Notes: generated by a model not told the origin, from the letters alone. DNA of 59,302 nt from Mycobacterium sp. KBS0706 (GCF_005938675.2 NZ_VCCH02000049.1:1-59302); one strand, 5' to 3'. Positions 18,744 to 29,000 are shown, counted from the first letter of the stretch. Numbers and translations: made by a program.

Positions 18744-18825
18744 GGTAGATTGGGTTCGCCGAGGCGAACCCAATCTTGTTTCCGAGGGTCTGTTATCGGG
18801 TTCGCAGCTGCGAACCCGACCTACC
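18744..18825. repeat. Pair of REP-like palindromes in inverted arrangement
   Basis: Two perfect hairpins: GATTGGGTTCGCC-GA-GGCGAACCCAATC (18748-18775) and a 24-bp palindrome TCGGGTTCGCAGCTGCGAACCCGA (18796-18819). The outer flanks also pair: GGTAGATTGGGTTCGC (18744-18759) and, on the other strand, GGTAGGTCGGGTTCGC (18825-18810) agree at 14 of 16 positions. The arrangement is that of a bipartite REP/BIME element. It lies between the small AT-rich gene and the secreted nuclease, whose 3' end faces it, so it may also act as a terminator. Confidence 0.75.
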
Positions 18826-18873
18826 AACGACACGGGATTTTTCAGTCCCTGGTCAACGATCGAACCAGCCGCC

Positions 18874-21708
18874 TCACACCATCCAATCCGCGTGCTCGAT
18901 CTGGTCCGGGCGGACGCCGAGCAGGGTGACGCGGGTGCCGTCGTCGAGCTCGACCACCGTGCTCAGCAGGCCCCACCTCACCGTGGCGTCGGCGCCGCCG
19001 GCGATGAGCAGCTTGTCCTGGCGGACGTCGAAATCGGTGATGACGTCGCGGCCGTCGCCATGGCCGAAGGCGAAGATGTCGGCGCCGCGGCCCCCGATCA
19101 GCAGGTCGTTCCCGGCGCCGCCGGCGATGCGGTCGTTGCCGGCGCCGACATAGAGCGTGTTGTTGCCGCTGTTGCCGATGATCTGGGTGTCGCTGTTACC
19201 GGCCCAGACGATCAGATCGCGGTCGCCCTGCAGCACGATGCGCTCGACCGCGTCGTTCGCCTTGACGTTGACCGTGGCGCGGACCTCGTCGAAGTCGTCG
19301 GTGCCCTTCACCATGGCGAAGTTGAAGAAGAAGGTTGGCTTGTCGGCGGTGATGATGTTCGGGTTCTCCGGCGTGCCCGGCGCCGGGATGTGCAGCCGCG
19401 CCACCGACGGGTCGTGGTCGCTGACCTGGTCGGCGAAGCCGGCATTGGTGTGGACGATGTCGAACTCCAGCCCCGATTTGTACACGCCGTCGGTCGCCAG
19501 CATGTGGTCGAGCTCCTGGCTCGCGCCCTCGAACACGTAGCTCCAGCGCTCCTGCGGTGTCAGCAGCTCGTCGGCCAGGTCCTTCAGCACAGGACTGCCG
19601 TCGGTCTCGCCGCGCAGCACCTTCAGCGGATCGTTCCAGGAGAACTCGTTGAGGTCGCCGACCACCATGACCTTGGCATCGGGGTCGGACGCCAGCCGGC
19701 CGTCGACATAGGCGTTGACGATCGCCGCCTGGGCCTCGCGCTGGTCCTCGCCGCCATTCACCGGCGGGTAGGTGTCGCCATAGGTCGGCGAGCTGCCGCC
19801 CTTCGAGGTGAAATGGTTGTTCACCAGCGTCACCGTCTCGCCGTTGAAGACGAAATCGGCGGCCAGCGGCAGGCGGCTGGACGCAAAGGCGTCGCCGTCC
19901 GACAGGTCGGTGTCGGTCAGCGCCTTGACCGAGCCTTCGGCCAGGTCGACCCGGTCCGGGTTGTACAGGTAGCCCATCCGGATGTTGCCGCCGGGCTGGC
20001 CGCCCGAGGTGCCGCTCTCCGGCGCCACATCGACATATTCGTAGCGCGGCCCGCCATGGGCGACGATCGACTCGATCAGCACCCGCGCGGTCTCGGCCGC
20101 CGAGGTGACGCCGGTGATCTCGGCGCCGTCGCCGTCCTGCACCTCCTGCAGCGCGACGATGTCGGGCGAGCCCATGTTGCCGACGATCTGCTGCGCCAGC
20201 CGGTCGAACTTGCCGCTGCCGATATCGTCGTCGACGTTGCTCGGGTTCTTGTCCTGGACCAGGTTCACATCCTCGACCTTGGGGTCGAGGTTCTCGAGGT
20301 TGATCGACCCTACGGTCAGGTGGTCGCGGTCGCCAGCCAGCGCCGTGGTCTCCGGCTGCAGCGTGCCAGGCGAGTCGACCGTGACCGGCTTGGTCGCCTG
20401 CACCTCGTACCAGCCGAAATTATAGTTCACCACGCCCTGGACGGTGCCGAGCTGGGCCCCGACATTGAGCTTCGGCATGAAGCTGCCCAGCAGGTCGTCG
20501 TCGATCTGGATCCGCTCCGGCTGCTGGTCGGTCTCGGAGATCATCAGGCCGCCGGTGCGGGTGCCGGTGGCGTGGTCGCCGTTGTCGGCCAGCACATAGG
20601 CCTCGCCGAAGCCGTTGGTCGGGCCGACCACCACCGGGGCCGGGATGTCGACCAGCATGCCCTCCAGGCTCTCCCAATAGTCGACGCCGTCATGGCCGGG
20701 ATCGAAGACGGTGCGGCCGTCATCGTCGATCGTCTCGGTCGGCGGGGCATAGCCGCCGGCGCCGATGCTGACCGCGACCGGCACGGTCTGCTGCACGGCC
20801 GAGACCTCGACGTTGGCGCCGGTGATCTCGGTGACGGTCAGGTTGTGGGACGAGGCGCCGCCGGGCTGGAACTCGGTGACCGAGCCGGTGACGTCGAGGG
20901 TGACGCCGAGCTGCACCTCGGCCGGCACCGCGCCGGCACCGGTGAAGACGAAGACCGCGTCCGAGGTGTCGGTGTTGCCGTCGCCCTGGGCGTCCTGGAT
21001 GTAGAAGCCGTTGGCGGCGATGGCGGTGACCACGCCCTGGGTCGCCACCCGGTCGCCCTCGAATTCGGAGCGGTGGCCGGCGCCCTGGATCTCGTAGATG
21101 GCGTGGAAGTCCGGCTCGGTCTCCGGCACCGGGGCGTTCGCGGCGCCTGGCGTGTTCAGCGCCTCGCCGGGGACCGGGGTGCCGGCCTGGCCCGGCAGAC
21201 CGGCCAGGTCGAAATCGTTGCGGGTCCAGTCGGACGGGCTGCCGGTGTCGACGCCGTCCGGCAGGCGGGAGGCACCGCCGACGGTGATGCCGGCGCCGTC
21301 GAAGCTCGGTGTCAGCACGGTGGTGCTGTAGAAGCGGTCGCCGCCGCCGCCGTCGTCGATCGCGACGCCGTCGCCGATCCGAGCCCAGGGCGTGGCGTCG
21401 AGCACGCCGTCATCATTGGTGTCGAGATCCTGGCTGGTGCTGCCGCTGTAGTTCTCGACCAGCAGCAGAGTGCCGCTGCCGTTCTGCAGCAGGTTCGACT
21501 GGAAGCCGCTGCTCCAGTAGCCGTCGGCGTCGGTGGTGCCGATATCGGTGGCGGAGATGATGCGGCCGGTGCCGCCGGCATCGCCCTCGATCTGCACCAG
21601 CGTCCAGCCGCTGTAGTCGGTCAGGGCGTCGCCCTTGATCTCGACATATTCCGAGCTGTCGGTGCCGACATGGTTGGCGACGAACTCGTTGAGCAATGGA
21701 TCGGCCAT
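18874..21708 (-). CDS. Secreted endonuclease/exonuclease/phosphatase with lamin-tail and RTX domains
   Basis: Extracellular nuclease of 944 residues, ExeM/NucH-like in plan. Residues 1-190 form a lamin-tail-type domain (LLNEFVANHVGTDSSEYVEI...). Residues 220-460 hold an OB-like nuclease-associated region (ATQGVVTAIAANGFYIQD). Residues 490-790 form an endonuclease/exonuclease/phosphatase domain with IVALQEVQD, VNNHFTSKG, VVGDLNEF and a final SDHDP, which are the metal and catalytic motifs. The C-terminus carries glycine-rich calcium repeats (GNNTLYVGAGNDRIAGGAGNDLLIGGRGADIF). There is no N-terminal signal peptide, so type I secretion via the RTX tail is expected; no T1SS genes are in the window. 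It probably degrades extracellular DNA. Confidence 0.87.
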   Translation of the reverse strand: MADPLLNEFVANHVGTDSSEYVEIKGDALTDYSGWTLVQIEGDAGGTGRIISATDIGTTDADGYWSSGFQSNLLQNGSGTLLLVENYSGSTSQDLDTNDDGVLDATPWARIGDGVAIDDGGGGDRFYSTTVLTPSFDGAGITVGGASRLPDGVDTGSPSDWTRNDFDLAGLPGQAGTPVPGEALNTPGAANAPVPETEPDFHAIYEIQGAGHRSEFEGDRVATQGVVTAIAANGFYIQDAQGDGNTDTSDAVFVFTGAGAVPAEVQLGVTLDVTGSVTEFQPGGASSHNLTVTEITGANVEVSAVQQTVPVAVSIGAGGYAPPTETIDDDGRTVFDPGHDGVDYWESLEGMLVDIPAPVVVGPTNGFGEAYVLADNGDHATGTRTGGLMISETDQQPERIQIDDDLLGSFMPKLNVGAQLGTVQGVVNYNFGWYEVQATKPVTVDSPGTLQPETTALAGDRDHLTVGSINLENLDPKVEDVNLVQDKNPSNVDDDIGSGKFDRLAQQIVGNMGSPDIVALQEVQDGDGAEITGVTSAAETARVLIESIVAHGGPRYEYVDVAPESGTSGGQPGGNIRMGYLYNPDRVDLAEGSVKALTDTDLSDGDAFASSRLPLAADFVFNGETVTLVNNHFTSKGGSSPTYGDTYPPVNGGEDQREAQAAIVNAYVDGRLASDPDAKVMVVGDLNEFSWNDPLKVLRGETDGSPVLKDLADELLTPQERWSYVFEGASQELDHMLATDGVYKSGLEFDIVHTNAGFADQVSDHDPSVARLHIPAPGTPENPNIITADKPTFFFNFAMVKGTDDFDEVRATVNVKANDAVERIVLQGDRDLIVWAGNSDTQIIGNSGNNTLYVGAGNDRIAGGAGNDLLIGGRGADIFAFGHGDGRDVITDFDVRQDKLLIAGGADATVRWGLLSTVVELDDGTRVTLLGVRPDQIEHADWMV

Positions 21709-21808
21709 GACGAAGTTCCCCCTTCTTCATCCGGCAAGGACCGAATCCCTTGCCGCTCCCGAAACACCTGTACGGGGCTTCGGTTGCATTCGGATGACGG
21801 GGAGGGCG

Positions 21809-22837
21809 TCAGGGCCCCGTCGGGTCGGGCACCGTGATGTTGCCGTCGGCGATGGCGCGGCGGGCGGTCTCGACCGCTTCCTCCATCTCCGGCGTCACCA
21901 GCGGCCGGTTGTTGTCGTCGATCGCCCAGCCGACCGCGTGCTCGCGCACGCCCAGCGTGACCAGGCCGGCGGACCAGGTGCCGGCCCGCATGTCGTCCAG
22001 CGAGCGCAGCACTGCGATGTCGACCCGCTTCAGCATCGAGGTCAGGATGGTGCCGGGGACCACCCCGTTCTGGTTGCTGTCGACGCCGATCGCCAGCTTT
22101 TCCCCCTCGCGTGCCGCCTGGAACACGCCGAGATTGGCCTCGCCGGCGACGGCGAAGACCACGTCTGCGCCGCGCCCGATTTCATCGCGCGCGACCTGGG
22201 CCGCCCGGTCCCGGTCGCGGAAGGCGGCGGTATCGGTGCCGACATAGTCGACCAGGGTGGTGACCCCGGGCCGCGTCGCCCGGGCACCGGCGGCATAGCC
22301 GTTGGAGAATTTCTGCATCAGGGGCACGTCGGTGGCGCCGACGAAGCCGATCGTGCCGGTCTTCGAGGCCAGGGCCGCCAGCACGCCGACCAGATAGGCG
22401 CCCTCCTGCTCGCGGAACACGATCGAGCGGATATTCGGCCCGTCGGCGACGCCGTCGACCAGGACGAATCGGATGTCCTGATGGGCCGCGGCGGCCGCCT
22501 TCACCGCATCGGCATAGTAGAAGCCGACGGCGATGATCAGGTTGGCGCCCTGCCGCACCAGGCCGTCCGCTGCCGCGGCGAACCCGTCGACCGACTGCAG
22601 CTCGGCCTCGAGAAAGGCCTCGCCGGTCTCGTTGCGGAAGAACTCCAGCGCGTGCAGTGCGCCTTCGTTGAAGCCGCCGTCGCGTTTGTCGCCCAGCGCA
22701 TAGACCACGCCGGGCTTGACCGGCACCTCCCCGTCGGCGCTGCGCATCACCCCGTCGGGATCGGCGGCAGCCATCACGGACAGGCCGACCACGGCCAGGC
22801 TGATGCCGGCGAGAAGGCGACGACGATCGAGAATCAT
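21809..22837 (-). CDS. BMP-family ABC transporter substrate-binding protein
   Basis: Periplasmic binding protein of 342 residues in the BmpA/PnrA (Med) family, which feeds purine-nucleoside-type ABC importers. The N-terminus MILDRRRLLAGISLAVVGLSVMAAA is a signal sequence with twin-arginine character. Characteristic segments: VYALGDKRDGGFNEGALHALE (about residues 43-63), GANLIIAVGFYYADAV, FVLVDGVADGPNIRSIVFREQEGAYLVGVLAA, IGFVGATDVPLMQKFSNGYAAGA, and IGVDSNQNGVVPGTILTSMLKRVD. The cognate permease and ATPase are not adjacent. Substrate specificity is inferred only from the family. Confidence 0.88.
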   Translation of the reverse strand: MILDRRRLLAGISLAVVGLSVMAAADPDGVMRSADGEVPVKPGVVYALGDKRDGGFNEGALHALEFFRNETGEAFLEAELQSVDGFAAAADGLVRQGANLIIAVGFYYADAVKAAAAAHQDIRFVLVDGVADGPNIRSIVFREQEGAYLVGVLAALASKTGTIGFVGATDVPLMQKFSNGYAAGARATRPGVTTLVDYVGTDTAAFRDRDRAAQVARDEIGRGADVVFAVAGEANLGVFQAAREGEKLAIGVDSNQNGVVPGTILTSMLKRVDIAVLRSLDDMRAGTWSAGLVTLGVREHAVGWAIDDNNRPLVTPEMEEAVETARRAIADGNITVPDPTGP

Positions 22838-22983
22838 TGGTTCCGTCTCCGGACGGCAGGGGCGGCGTGGGTCCTGCTGACCCGTGGCCCCGGAGATGGA
22901 CGCGTTAAGCTTCGGTTACAAGAGCGCGGTCCGCAGCGCTCGTCTGCCATGCCTTGCCGTGAATTTCCGCCGATTCCGCCGGA

Positions 22984-23751
22984 TCATCGGTCCTTCAGCG
23001 CCACCAGGCGGATGCCGGCCTGTTCCAGCCGCTCGCGGATGCGGCGGGCGATGCCGACCGCGCCCGGGGTGTCGCCATGGACGCAGACGGTGTCGACCGG
23101 CACCGGGATGCGCTTGCCGCTGCGGCTGGTGACCGCCTGCTCCTCGACCATGCGCAGCACCCGCTCGGCCGCGACCTCGGGATCGTGGATCACCGATCCG
23201 GCGATCTTGCGCGAGGTCAGGGTGGCGTCGTCCTCATAGGTGCGGTCGGCGAAGACCTCGCGCACCACCGGCAGGCCCAGCTCCACCGCCGCGCGCTCCA
23301 GCGCCGTGCCGGGCAGCACCATATAGGCCAGGGTCGGGTCGACCGACTGGATGGCGCGGCCGATCGCCAGCGCCACCGCATCCTCGACCATCGCCACATT
23401 GCTCAGCGCGCCATGCGCCTTGACATGGGTGATGCGGTGGCCGACCGACTTGGCCATGCCCTGGATGGCGCCGATCTGGTAGACTACCTGGGCCTCCAGC
23501 TCCTCCGGCGTCTCGCCCTTGATCACCCGGCGGCCGAAGCCCCAGAGGTCGAGGAAGCCGGGGTGGGCGCCGACCCCGATGCCGCGGTCGCGCGCCAGGG
23601 TCAGGGTCCGCCGCATGACGATCGGGTCGCCGGCATGGAAGCCGCAGGCGACATTGGCCGAGGTCACGATCTCCAGCATCGCCGCATCGTCGCCCATCTC
23701 CCAGGCGCCGAAGCCCTCGCCCATGTCGCAGTTCAGATCGACGCTTGCCAT
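22984..23751 (-). CDS. pxpA: 5-oxoprolinase subunit A (LamB/YcsF family)
   Basis: Cytoplasmic protein of 255 residues belonging to the family whose member PxpA, with PxpB and PxpC, hydrolyses 5-oxoproline to glutamate. The ATG at 23751 gives the canonical start VDLNCDMGEGFGAWEMGDD; the longer open frame adds an unlikely leader. Other signatures: SANVACGFHAGDP (about residues 33-45), GVGAHPGFLDLWGFGRR (about 62-78), HVKAHGALSN (about 117-126), ADRTYEDDATLTSR, and a final VHGDTPGAV. pxpB and pxpC are absent here, so the subunit is either served from elsewhere or acts alone. Confidence 0.93.
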   Translation of the reverse strand: MASVDLNCDMGEGFGAWEMGDDAAMLEIVTSANVACGFHAGDPIVMRRTLTLARDRGIGVGAHPGFLDLWGFGRRVIKGETPEELEAQVVYQIGAIQGMAKSVGHRITHVKAHGALSNVAMVEDAVALAIGRAIQSVDPTLAYMVLPGTALERAAVELGLPVVREVFADRTYEDDATLTSRKIAGSVIHDPEVAAERVLRMVEEQAVTSRSGKRIPVPVDTVCVHGDTPGAVGIARRIRERLEQAGIRLVALKDR

Positions 23752-23885
23752 GATCTCTTTCCCCGGAACGGCCCGTGCCTTGGTGCCTCTTGTATGAACC
23801 TCGCCGCCGATGACAGCAATCGTCGCCCCGCGCCCCGCATTCATGCTATTCAGGCGCCAACAGGACCCAATAAGGGGACGCCGAT

Positions 23886-25667
23886 ATGGCGGTGGGGACG
23901 AACGGGCGGCGAGTGTTTGAGCTCGTCTTGATCAAGCCGTCGCATTACGACGATGACGGTTACGTCATCCAATGGCTGCGGTCGGCGATTCCGTCGAACA
24001 CGCTGGCGGTGCTGTACGGCCTCGCCGGCGACTGCGCCGAACGCCGGATTCTCGGCGCCGATGTCGACATCGCCATCACCGCGATCGACGAGACCAACAC
24101 GCGGGTCCGCCCCGACACGATCATCCGGCGGATCCGGCGCTCCGGTTCCGGCATGGTGGCGCTGGTCGGGGTGCAGTCGAACCAGTTCCCGCGGGCGGTC
24201 GACATCGCCCGGCCGCTGCGGGCGGCGGGAATCCAGGTCGGCATCGGCGGCTTCCACGTCTCCGGCACCATAGCCATGCTGCCCGGCCTGCAGCCCGAGG
24301 TGGCGGAGGCGCAGGCGCTGGGCATCTCGCTGTTCGCCGGCGAGGCCGAGGGGCGGCTCGACGAGGTGCTGGTCGATGCCTTCGCCAGCCGGCTCAAGCC
24401 GCTCTACAACTTCATGGACGACCTGCCGAACATCGAAGGCGTGCCGATGCCGGTGCTGCCGATCGCGCGGGTGCGCCGCACCGCCGGCCAGCACACCAGC
24501 TTCGACGCCGGCCGCGGCTGCCCGTTCCAGTGCTCGTTCTGCACCATCATCAACGTCCAGGGCCGCAAGTCGCGCCGTCGCTCGCCCGACGATGTCGAGC
24601 AGATCATCCGTGAGAATGTGAAGAGCGGCATCAGCCGTTTCTTCATCACCGACGACAATTTCGCGCGCAACAAGGACTGGGAGCCGATCTTCGACCGGCT
24701 GATCGAGCTGCGCGAGCGGGAGAAGCTGTCCTTCCGCATGATCATCCAGGTCGACACCATGTGCCACCGCATCCCGCACTTCATCGAGAAGGCGGGCAGG
24801 GCGGGGGTGACCCGGGTGTTCATCGGGCTGGAGAACATCAACCCGGACAGCCTGGTCGGCGCCAAGAAGCGGCAGAACAAGATCACCGAATACCGGAAGA
24901 TGCTGCTGGCCTGGAAGGCGGTCGGCGCCATGACCTATGCCGGCTACATCCTGGGCTTCCCGACCGACACGCCGGAATCGATCGTCCGCGACATCGGCAT
25001 CATCCAGCGCGAGCTGCCGGTCGACCTGCTGGAGTTCTTCTTCCTGACGCCGCTGCCCGGGTCGGAGGACCACAAGAACCTGTTCCACGCCGGCATCCCG
25101 ATGGATCCGGACCTCAACCGCTACGACCTGAACCACGTCACCACCGGCCATGCGCTGATGTCGCGCGAGGAGTGGCAGCGGGCCTACAAGCTGGCCTGGC
25201 AGACCTACTACTCGCCCGAGCATATGGAGACGGTGATGCGCCGGGCGGCGGCGACCGGGATCAGCGTCGGCAAGATCCTGTTCCTGCTGCTGTGGTTCAC
25301 CACCTGCATCAATGTCGAGGGGCTGCACCCGCTGGAAGGCGGCTATCTGCGCCGCAAGGTGCGCACCGACCGCCGCCCGGGCCGGCCGATCGAGCCGGCC
25401 GTGCCGTTCTATCTCCGCTATGCCGGCGAGACCGTGGCCAAGCACTGGGCCATGGCGCGGCTGTGGTGGCGCTTCAACCAGGTCCGCCGGCGGATCAAGG
25501 CCGACCCGAACCGCAAGGCCTATCACGACCTGGCGCTGACGCCGGTCAGTGAGGAAGAGCTCGACACGCTGGAGATGTTCTCGGTGACGCAGGGCGCCCG
25601 CGCCGCCGCAGCCCGGGCGCACACGAAGCCGGCACCGCTGCCGCAGGGCGCCACCGCTGCGGAATGA
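23886..25667 (+). CDS. Radical SAM protein with N-terminal cobalamin-binding-like domain
   Basis: Protein of 593 residues with an iron-sulfur radical SAM core. Residues 1-190 resemble a B12-binding Rossmann domain (VFELVLIKPSHYDDDGYVIQW; VGIGGFHVSGTIAM), but the canonical DxHxxG cobalamin motif is not evident. The cluster motif is GCPFQCSFC, with Cys212, Cys216 and Cys219 in the CxxxCxxC pattern, followed by FFITDDNFARN, RVFIGLENINPDSLVGAKKRQN and AGYILGFPTDTPESI, typical of the BchE/MiaB-like Elp3 core. A long C-terminal part (about residues 430-593) has a hydrophobic helix near 465-480 and basic segments. The reaction is unknown. It is transcribed divergently from pxpA. Confidence 0.9.
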   Translation: MAVGTNGRRVFELVLIKPSHYDDDGYVIQWLRSAIPSNTLAVLYGLAGDCAERRILGADVDIAITAIDETNTRVRPDTIIRRIRRSGSGMVALVGVQSNQFPRAVDIARPLRAAGIQVGIGGFHVSGTIAMLPGLQPEVAEAQALGISLFAGEAEGRLDEVLVDAFASRLKPLYNFMDDLPNIEGVPMPVLPIARVRRTAGQHTSFDAGRGCPFQCSFCTIINVQGRKSRRRSPDDVEQIIRENVKSGISRFFITDDNFARNKDWEPIFDRLIELREREKLSFRMIIQVDTMCHRIPHFIEKAGRAGVTRVFIGLENINPDSLVGAKKRQNKITEYRKMLLAWKAVGAMTYAGYILGFPTDTPESIVRDIGIIQRELPVDLLEFFFLTPLPGSEDHKNLFHAGIPMDPDLNRYDLNHVTTGHALMSREEWQRAYKLAWQTYYSPEHMETVMRRAAATGISVGKILFLLLWFTTCINVEGLHPLEGGYLRRKVRTDRRPGRPIEPAVPFYLRYAGETVAKHWAMARLWWRFNQVRRRIKADPNRKAYHDLALTPVSEEELDTLEMFSVTQGARAAAARAHTKPAPLPQGATAAE

Positions 25668-26080
25668 TCGGCTCCTGATCCGCGCGCCGGAGCGATGCCG
25701 CTCCGGCCATCCCACCTATGGCATCGCCCTTCTCGAGGCGCGAAGCGTGCGCCCTCGTCGCCGCCCGGATCGATGCTTGTCCGTAACGTCCTTCCCAAAG
25801 CCGCTCTGCAACAATCTGCGTGGCAAATTTCGGTGTGTCGATCATACCATCGAGCGTCTCGAACCAGGATGGCTGCAAATCACGAGCCATAGTGATCAAG
25901 AATCGGCTAATTTTCGCCAGTCTTTCTGAAATCGTGACATAATCATTACAATTTTCTTGTTGAGATTGTAATCCTTTTGCCATAGACAAATTGCACGACC
26001 GCAAGATTTGGCGCTCCAGAACTCTGGCGAACGCTGCTCCGTCTGCGATCGCCGGCCTTGCCCATACTCAGGAGAGGCTG
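25668..26080. other. Intergenic region, AT-richer, with a hairpin
   Basis: About 410 bp. GCCGGAGCG-ATGC-CGCTCCGGC (25686-25707) forms a strong hairpin after the radical SAM stop, without a T-run. From 25780 to 25990 the base composition becomes AT-rich, unlike both neighbours. A minus-strand frame (26004 down to 25546) reads something protein-like (SWFETLDGMIDTPKFATQIVAERLWEGRYG), but it lacks recognisable domains and runs into the radical SAM gene. It could be a relic. The promoter of the giant downstream gene is presumably here. Confidence 0.4.
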
Positions 26081-29000
26081 ATGACTGGTATTTCCGGGCT
26101 CCCGGGCCGCTGGCCGTCGCTGTCGGACCGGTTCAGGCAGAACACATCCGTCACCCTCTGGGACCAGGCCCTGAACCAGGCGAAGCGGGGCCCCGGAACA
26201 ATCCTCCCGGCCACCAACGCGACGCCGAGAGAGGAGCCGCTGCAACAGCTCGACGGCAGCAATCCGGCGAACAAGAGCGTCGATGGCCAGATCACCTACC
26301 AGGCGCAGCGGGGCGATAATCTCACCGAGATCGCGCGGCAGCTGGGCTATGACAAGGACCTGGATCCGGCCGTGGCGCAGCGCCTCGGCTTCGACCCCAA
26401 GCGGGACAATGCCGAGCAGTACGCGGCGCTGCTGGCGAAGTTCAACCCCGAGCTGGGCGACAACCCGGACGGACTGCCCGAGACCCATGTCATCACCGTG
26501 CTCAGCGACGAGCGGGTGGAGCGGCTGCAGAAGATCTCGACGATCACGGACGGCGCGACATCGGTCGCGAACCTGCCCAAGGCCAAGCAGAACGAGCTGC
26601 AGGACCTGATCGACGCGGATCTCGTCCCGATCGCCGGGACGTTGGACCAGAAGGATTTCGACGCGACGCTCAAGGAGCGTGCAACCTATCTGCGCGCCGT
26701 CCTGCCGCAGACGAAGGGGCTCGGGGAACTGATCGAGTCCCGGACCGAGGATTTCGGCCTGCACATGGACACGCTGTTCTCCGGCCTGCGCGAGAGTGCT
26801 GCCCAGGGCCAGAAGACCGGCGACTGGAGCGCGTTCCAGACCGACATGGCGGAGGCGTTGCGGCGCCGGATCAACCCGCCCCCGCCGGCCCAGACTCCGG
26901 ATTTCGACGCGGATCAGGAGGCGGCCGACTTCATCGCCGAGCTGTCCTTCTACGGCCCGATGGACCCCAAGACGCTCAAGGTCGATCCCGGCTATCTGAA
27001 AGCGCTGCAGGCGGCACAGCACCAGGTGATGGTGACCGATCCGGCCAAGCAGGTGACCGACGGCGCCTCGCTCGAGCTGACCCTCACCGGCGTTCCGGCC
27101 GAGCGTGCCGACCAGATCCTGGTCGAGCTGTCGAAGCTGCCGCCGACGGGAAAATATCGCGACGAGGAGAAGCCGCCGGCCTCGCGGCTGGCCGAGATCG
27201 TCTATCCGCTGCGCAACCTGTCGTCGCACGGAAACATCTCGGACGAGGCGAAGAAACTGATCGGCAACCTGAACGTCGTCGCCACCCAGGCGGGCGCCTC
27301 GGCGCCGCGCGAAGACAAGGGGCGGATGCAGATCAGCGAAGGCGTCTCGCAGCTCGCGGCGCTGATGGCCGAGGCGAACACCGGCGGCCTCGACCGGAAA
27401 TCGCCCAACGCCCATGGCGGCGACCTGAAGCTGCGCACCGCCATTACCGACAGCATCGCCCATGGCGACGGCGCGACCCTGGCGGTCGCCATGGCGGCGC
27501 ACTACGCGGACGAAGGCTGGGACAAGGCCGCCGACAACATGCTCCACACCGTGGCTTTCGGCGTGGAGCGGCTGACCCCGGAGGCGCGGAAGGCCACCGA
27601 TGAATACGGGCGCCTGATCGGCGATCCGCAATGGGCCGGCGGCTATCTGCAGGGGCTGCGGGACGACAAGGAGCTCGCCGGCGCCGTCCGCAAGGTCCAG
27701 GACGGCAAGCTGGAGGACAATCCGGAGCAGGTCGCGACGTTCGAGCGCCTGTTCGCCGGCGCCATGTCCACCGACGCGGTCCTGGAAGCGCTGCCGGCAT
27801 CGCTGCGCGGCCTGAAGGGCGACAATCTCGGCGGCTATGATCGCCTGAAGGGCGCCCAGGGCGACCTGCGCCACCTGCTGGTCGGCAACAAGGACGATGG
27901 CGACGATGCGCCGCCGCCGATGGTCCAGGTCGCCATGGCGGGACAGTCTGCGCCGCCGAAGGCCCTGACGCTGGCGGAGGTAGAGCGGCAGCTGCAGCAA
28001 TCGCCCGAATTCAGGCAATACGAGACGCTGTACCGCAACATCTCCGCCCCCGAATTCGACGCGGCGTTCGGGAGTGCATTGGACACCTACGACAAGATCC
28101 AGCGGCAGCTCGCCGATCCCAAGGCGAAGCTCATCGAGCTGCCGCCCGGGATGACCTCCCTGCCGCCCACGGTGAAGGAGGTGCTGGACGGGCTGAAGGG
28201 CAAGGACCGGGCGGCGGCGCTGGACGCCCTGCGCGACAAGCCGGCCCAGGGGGCGGCGCTGCTGATGACGCTGGAGGCGCTGGAGAACAGCCAGCCCAAC
28301 GGTCCCAGCGGCGGCTTCATCTCGCGCGAGATCAAGAATTCCGGCCTGCTGCTGTCCACGGTGCTGGCGCCGTCGTCGCCGATCACCCAGGCCATCGCCA
28401 ACCGCGCCAACGCCGCCGCTGGAGGAACCGAGGCGGCGCCGCGGGAGGGGCTGCTGGGCAGCCGGGCCGCGGCGATTCCGGTGGCGGGGATCAGCGGCGC
28501 GCTGAACATCTGGGGCGCGCGAGAATTCCTGGCGTCCGACCGTCCGGACGACAAGGCCTGGGCGGCGATCTTCGGCCTGCTGGCCGGCATGGACGTGTCG
28601 CGCGGCGCCGCCGCCGGAATCCAGAGCTTCCTGATCCCGCAGGGGGCACATGTCCGGCCGGCCACCGGGCTGCCCAGCCTGTTCAACCAGGGTGGACGGC
28701 TGGATCGCATGACCCGCTTCGGTTTCGTCGAAGGGCCAGGCGCGTTTCGCACCCTCGGCAAGGCGTCCTGGGTCCTGACCGCGCCGGTCGCGGCCTGGAC
28801 CGCCGGCATCGAGTTCTCCAACGGAAACGTGCTCGGCGGCACCGTCTGGACGTCGATCAGCGTCGCGTCCGGCGTCCAGGCCGGCCTCGTGCTCGCGGGT
28901 TCGTCCTGGGCCGGGCCGGTGGGATGGATCACTGCCGGCGTCTGGCTGATCGGCGCCGGCATCCTGCACTGGCAGTCCAGCGAAAAGCAGCGCAAGTATT

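Noticed and set aside
18673..21837. Plus-strand 1054-codon frame over the nuclease gene
   Set aside because: Antisense shadow; it also crosses the REP-like palindromes. No domain motif.
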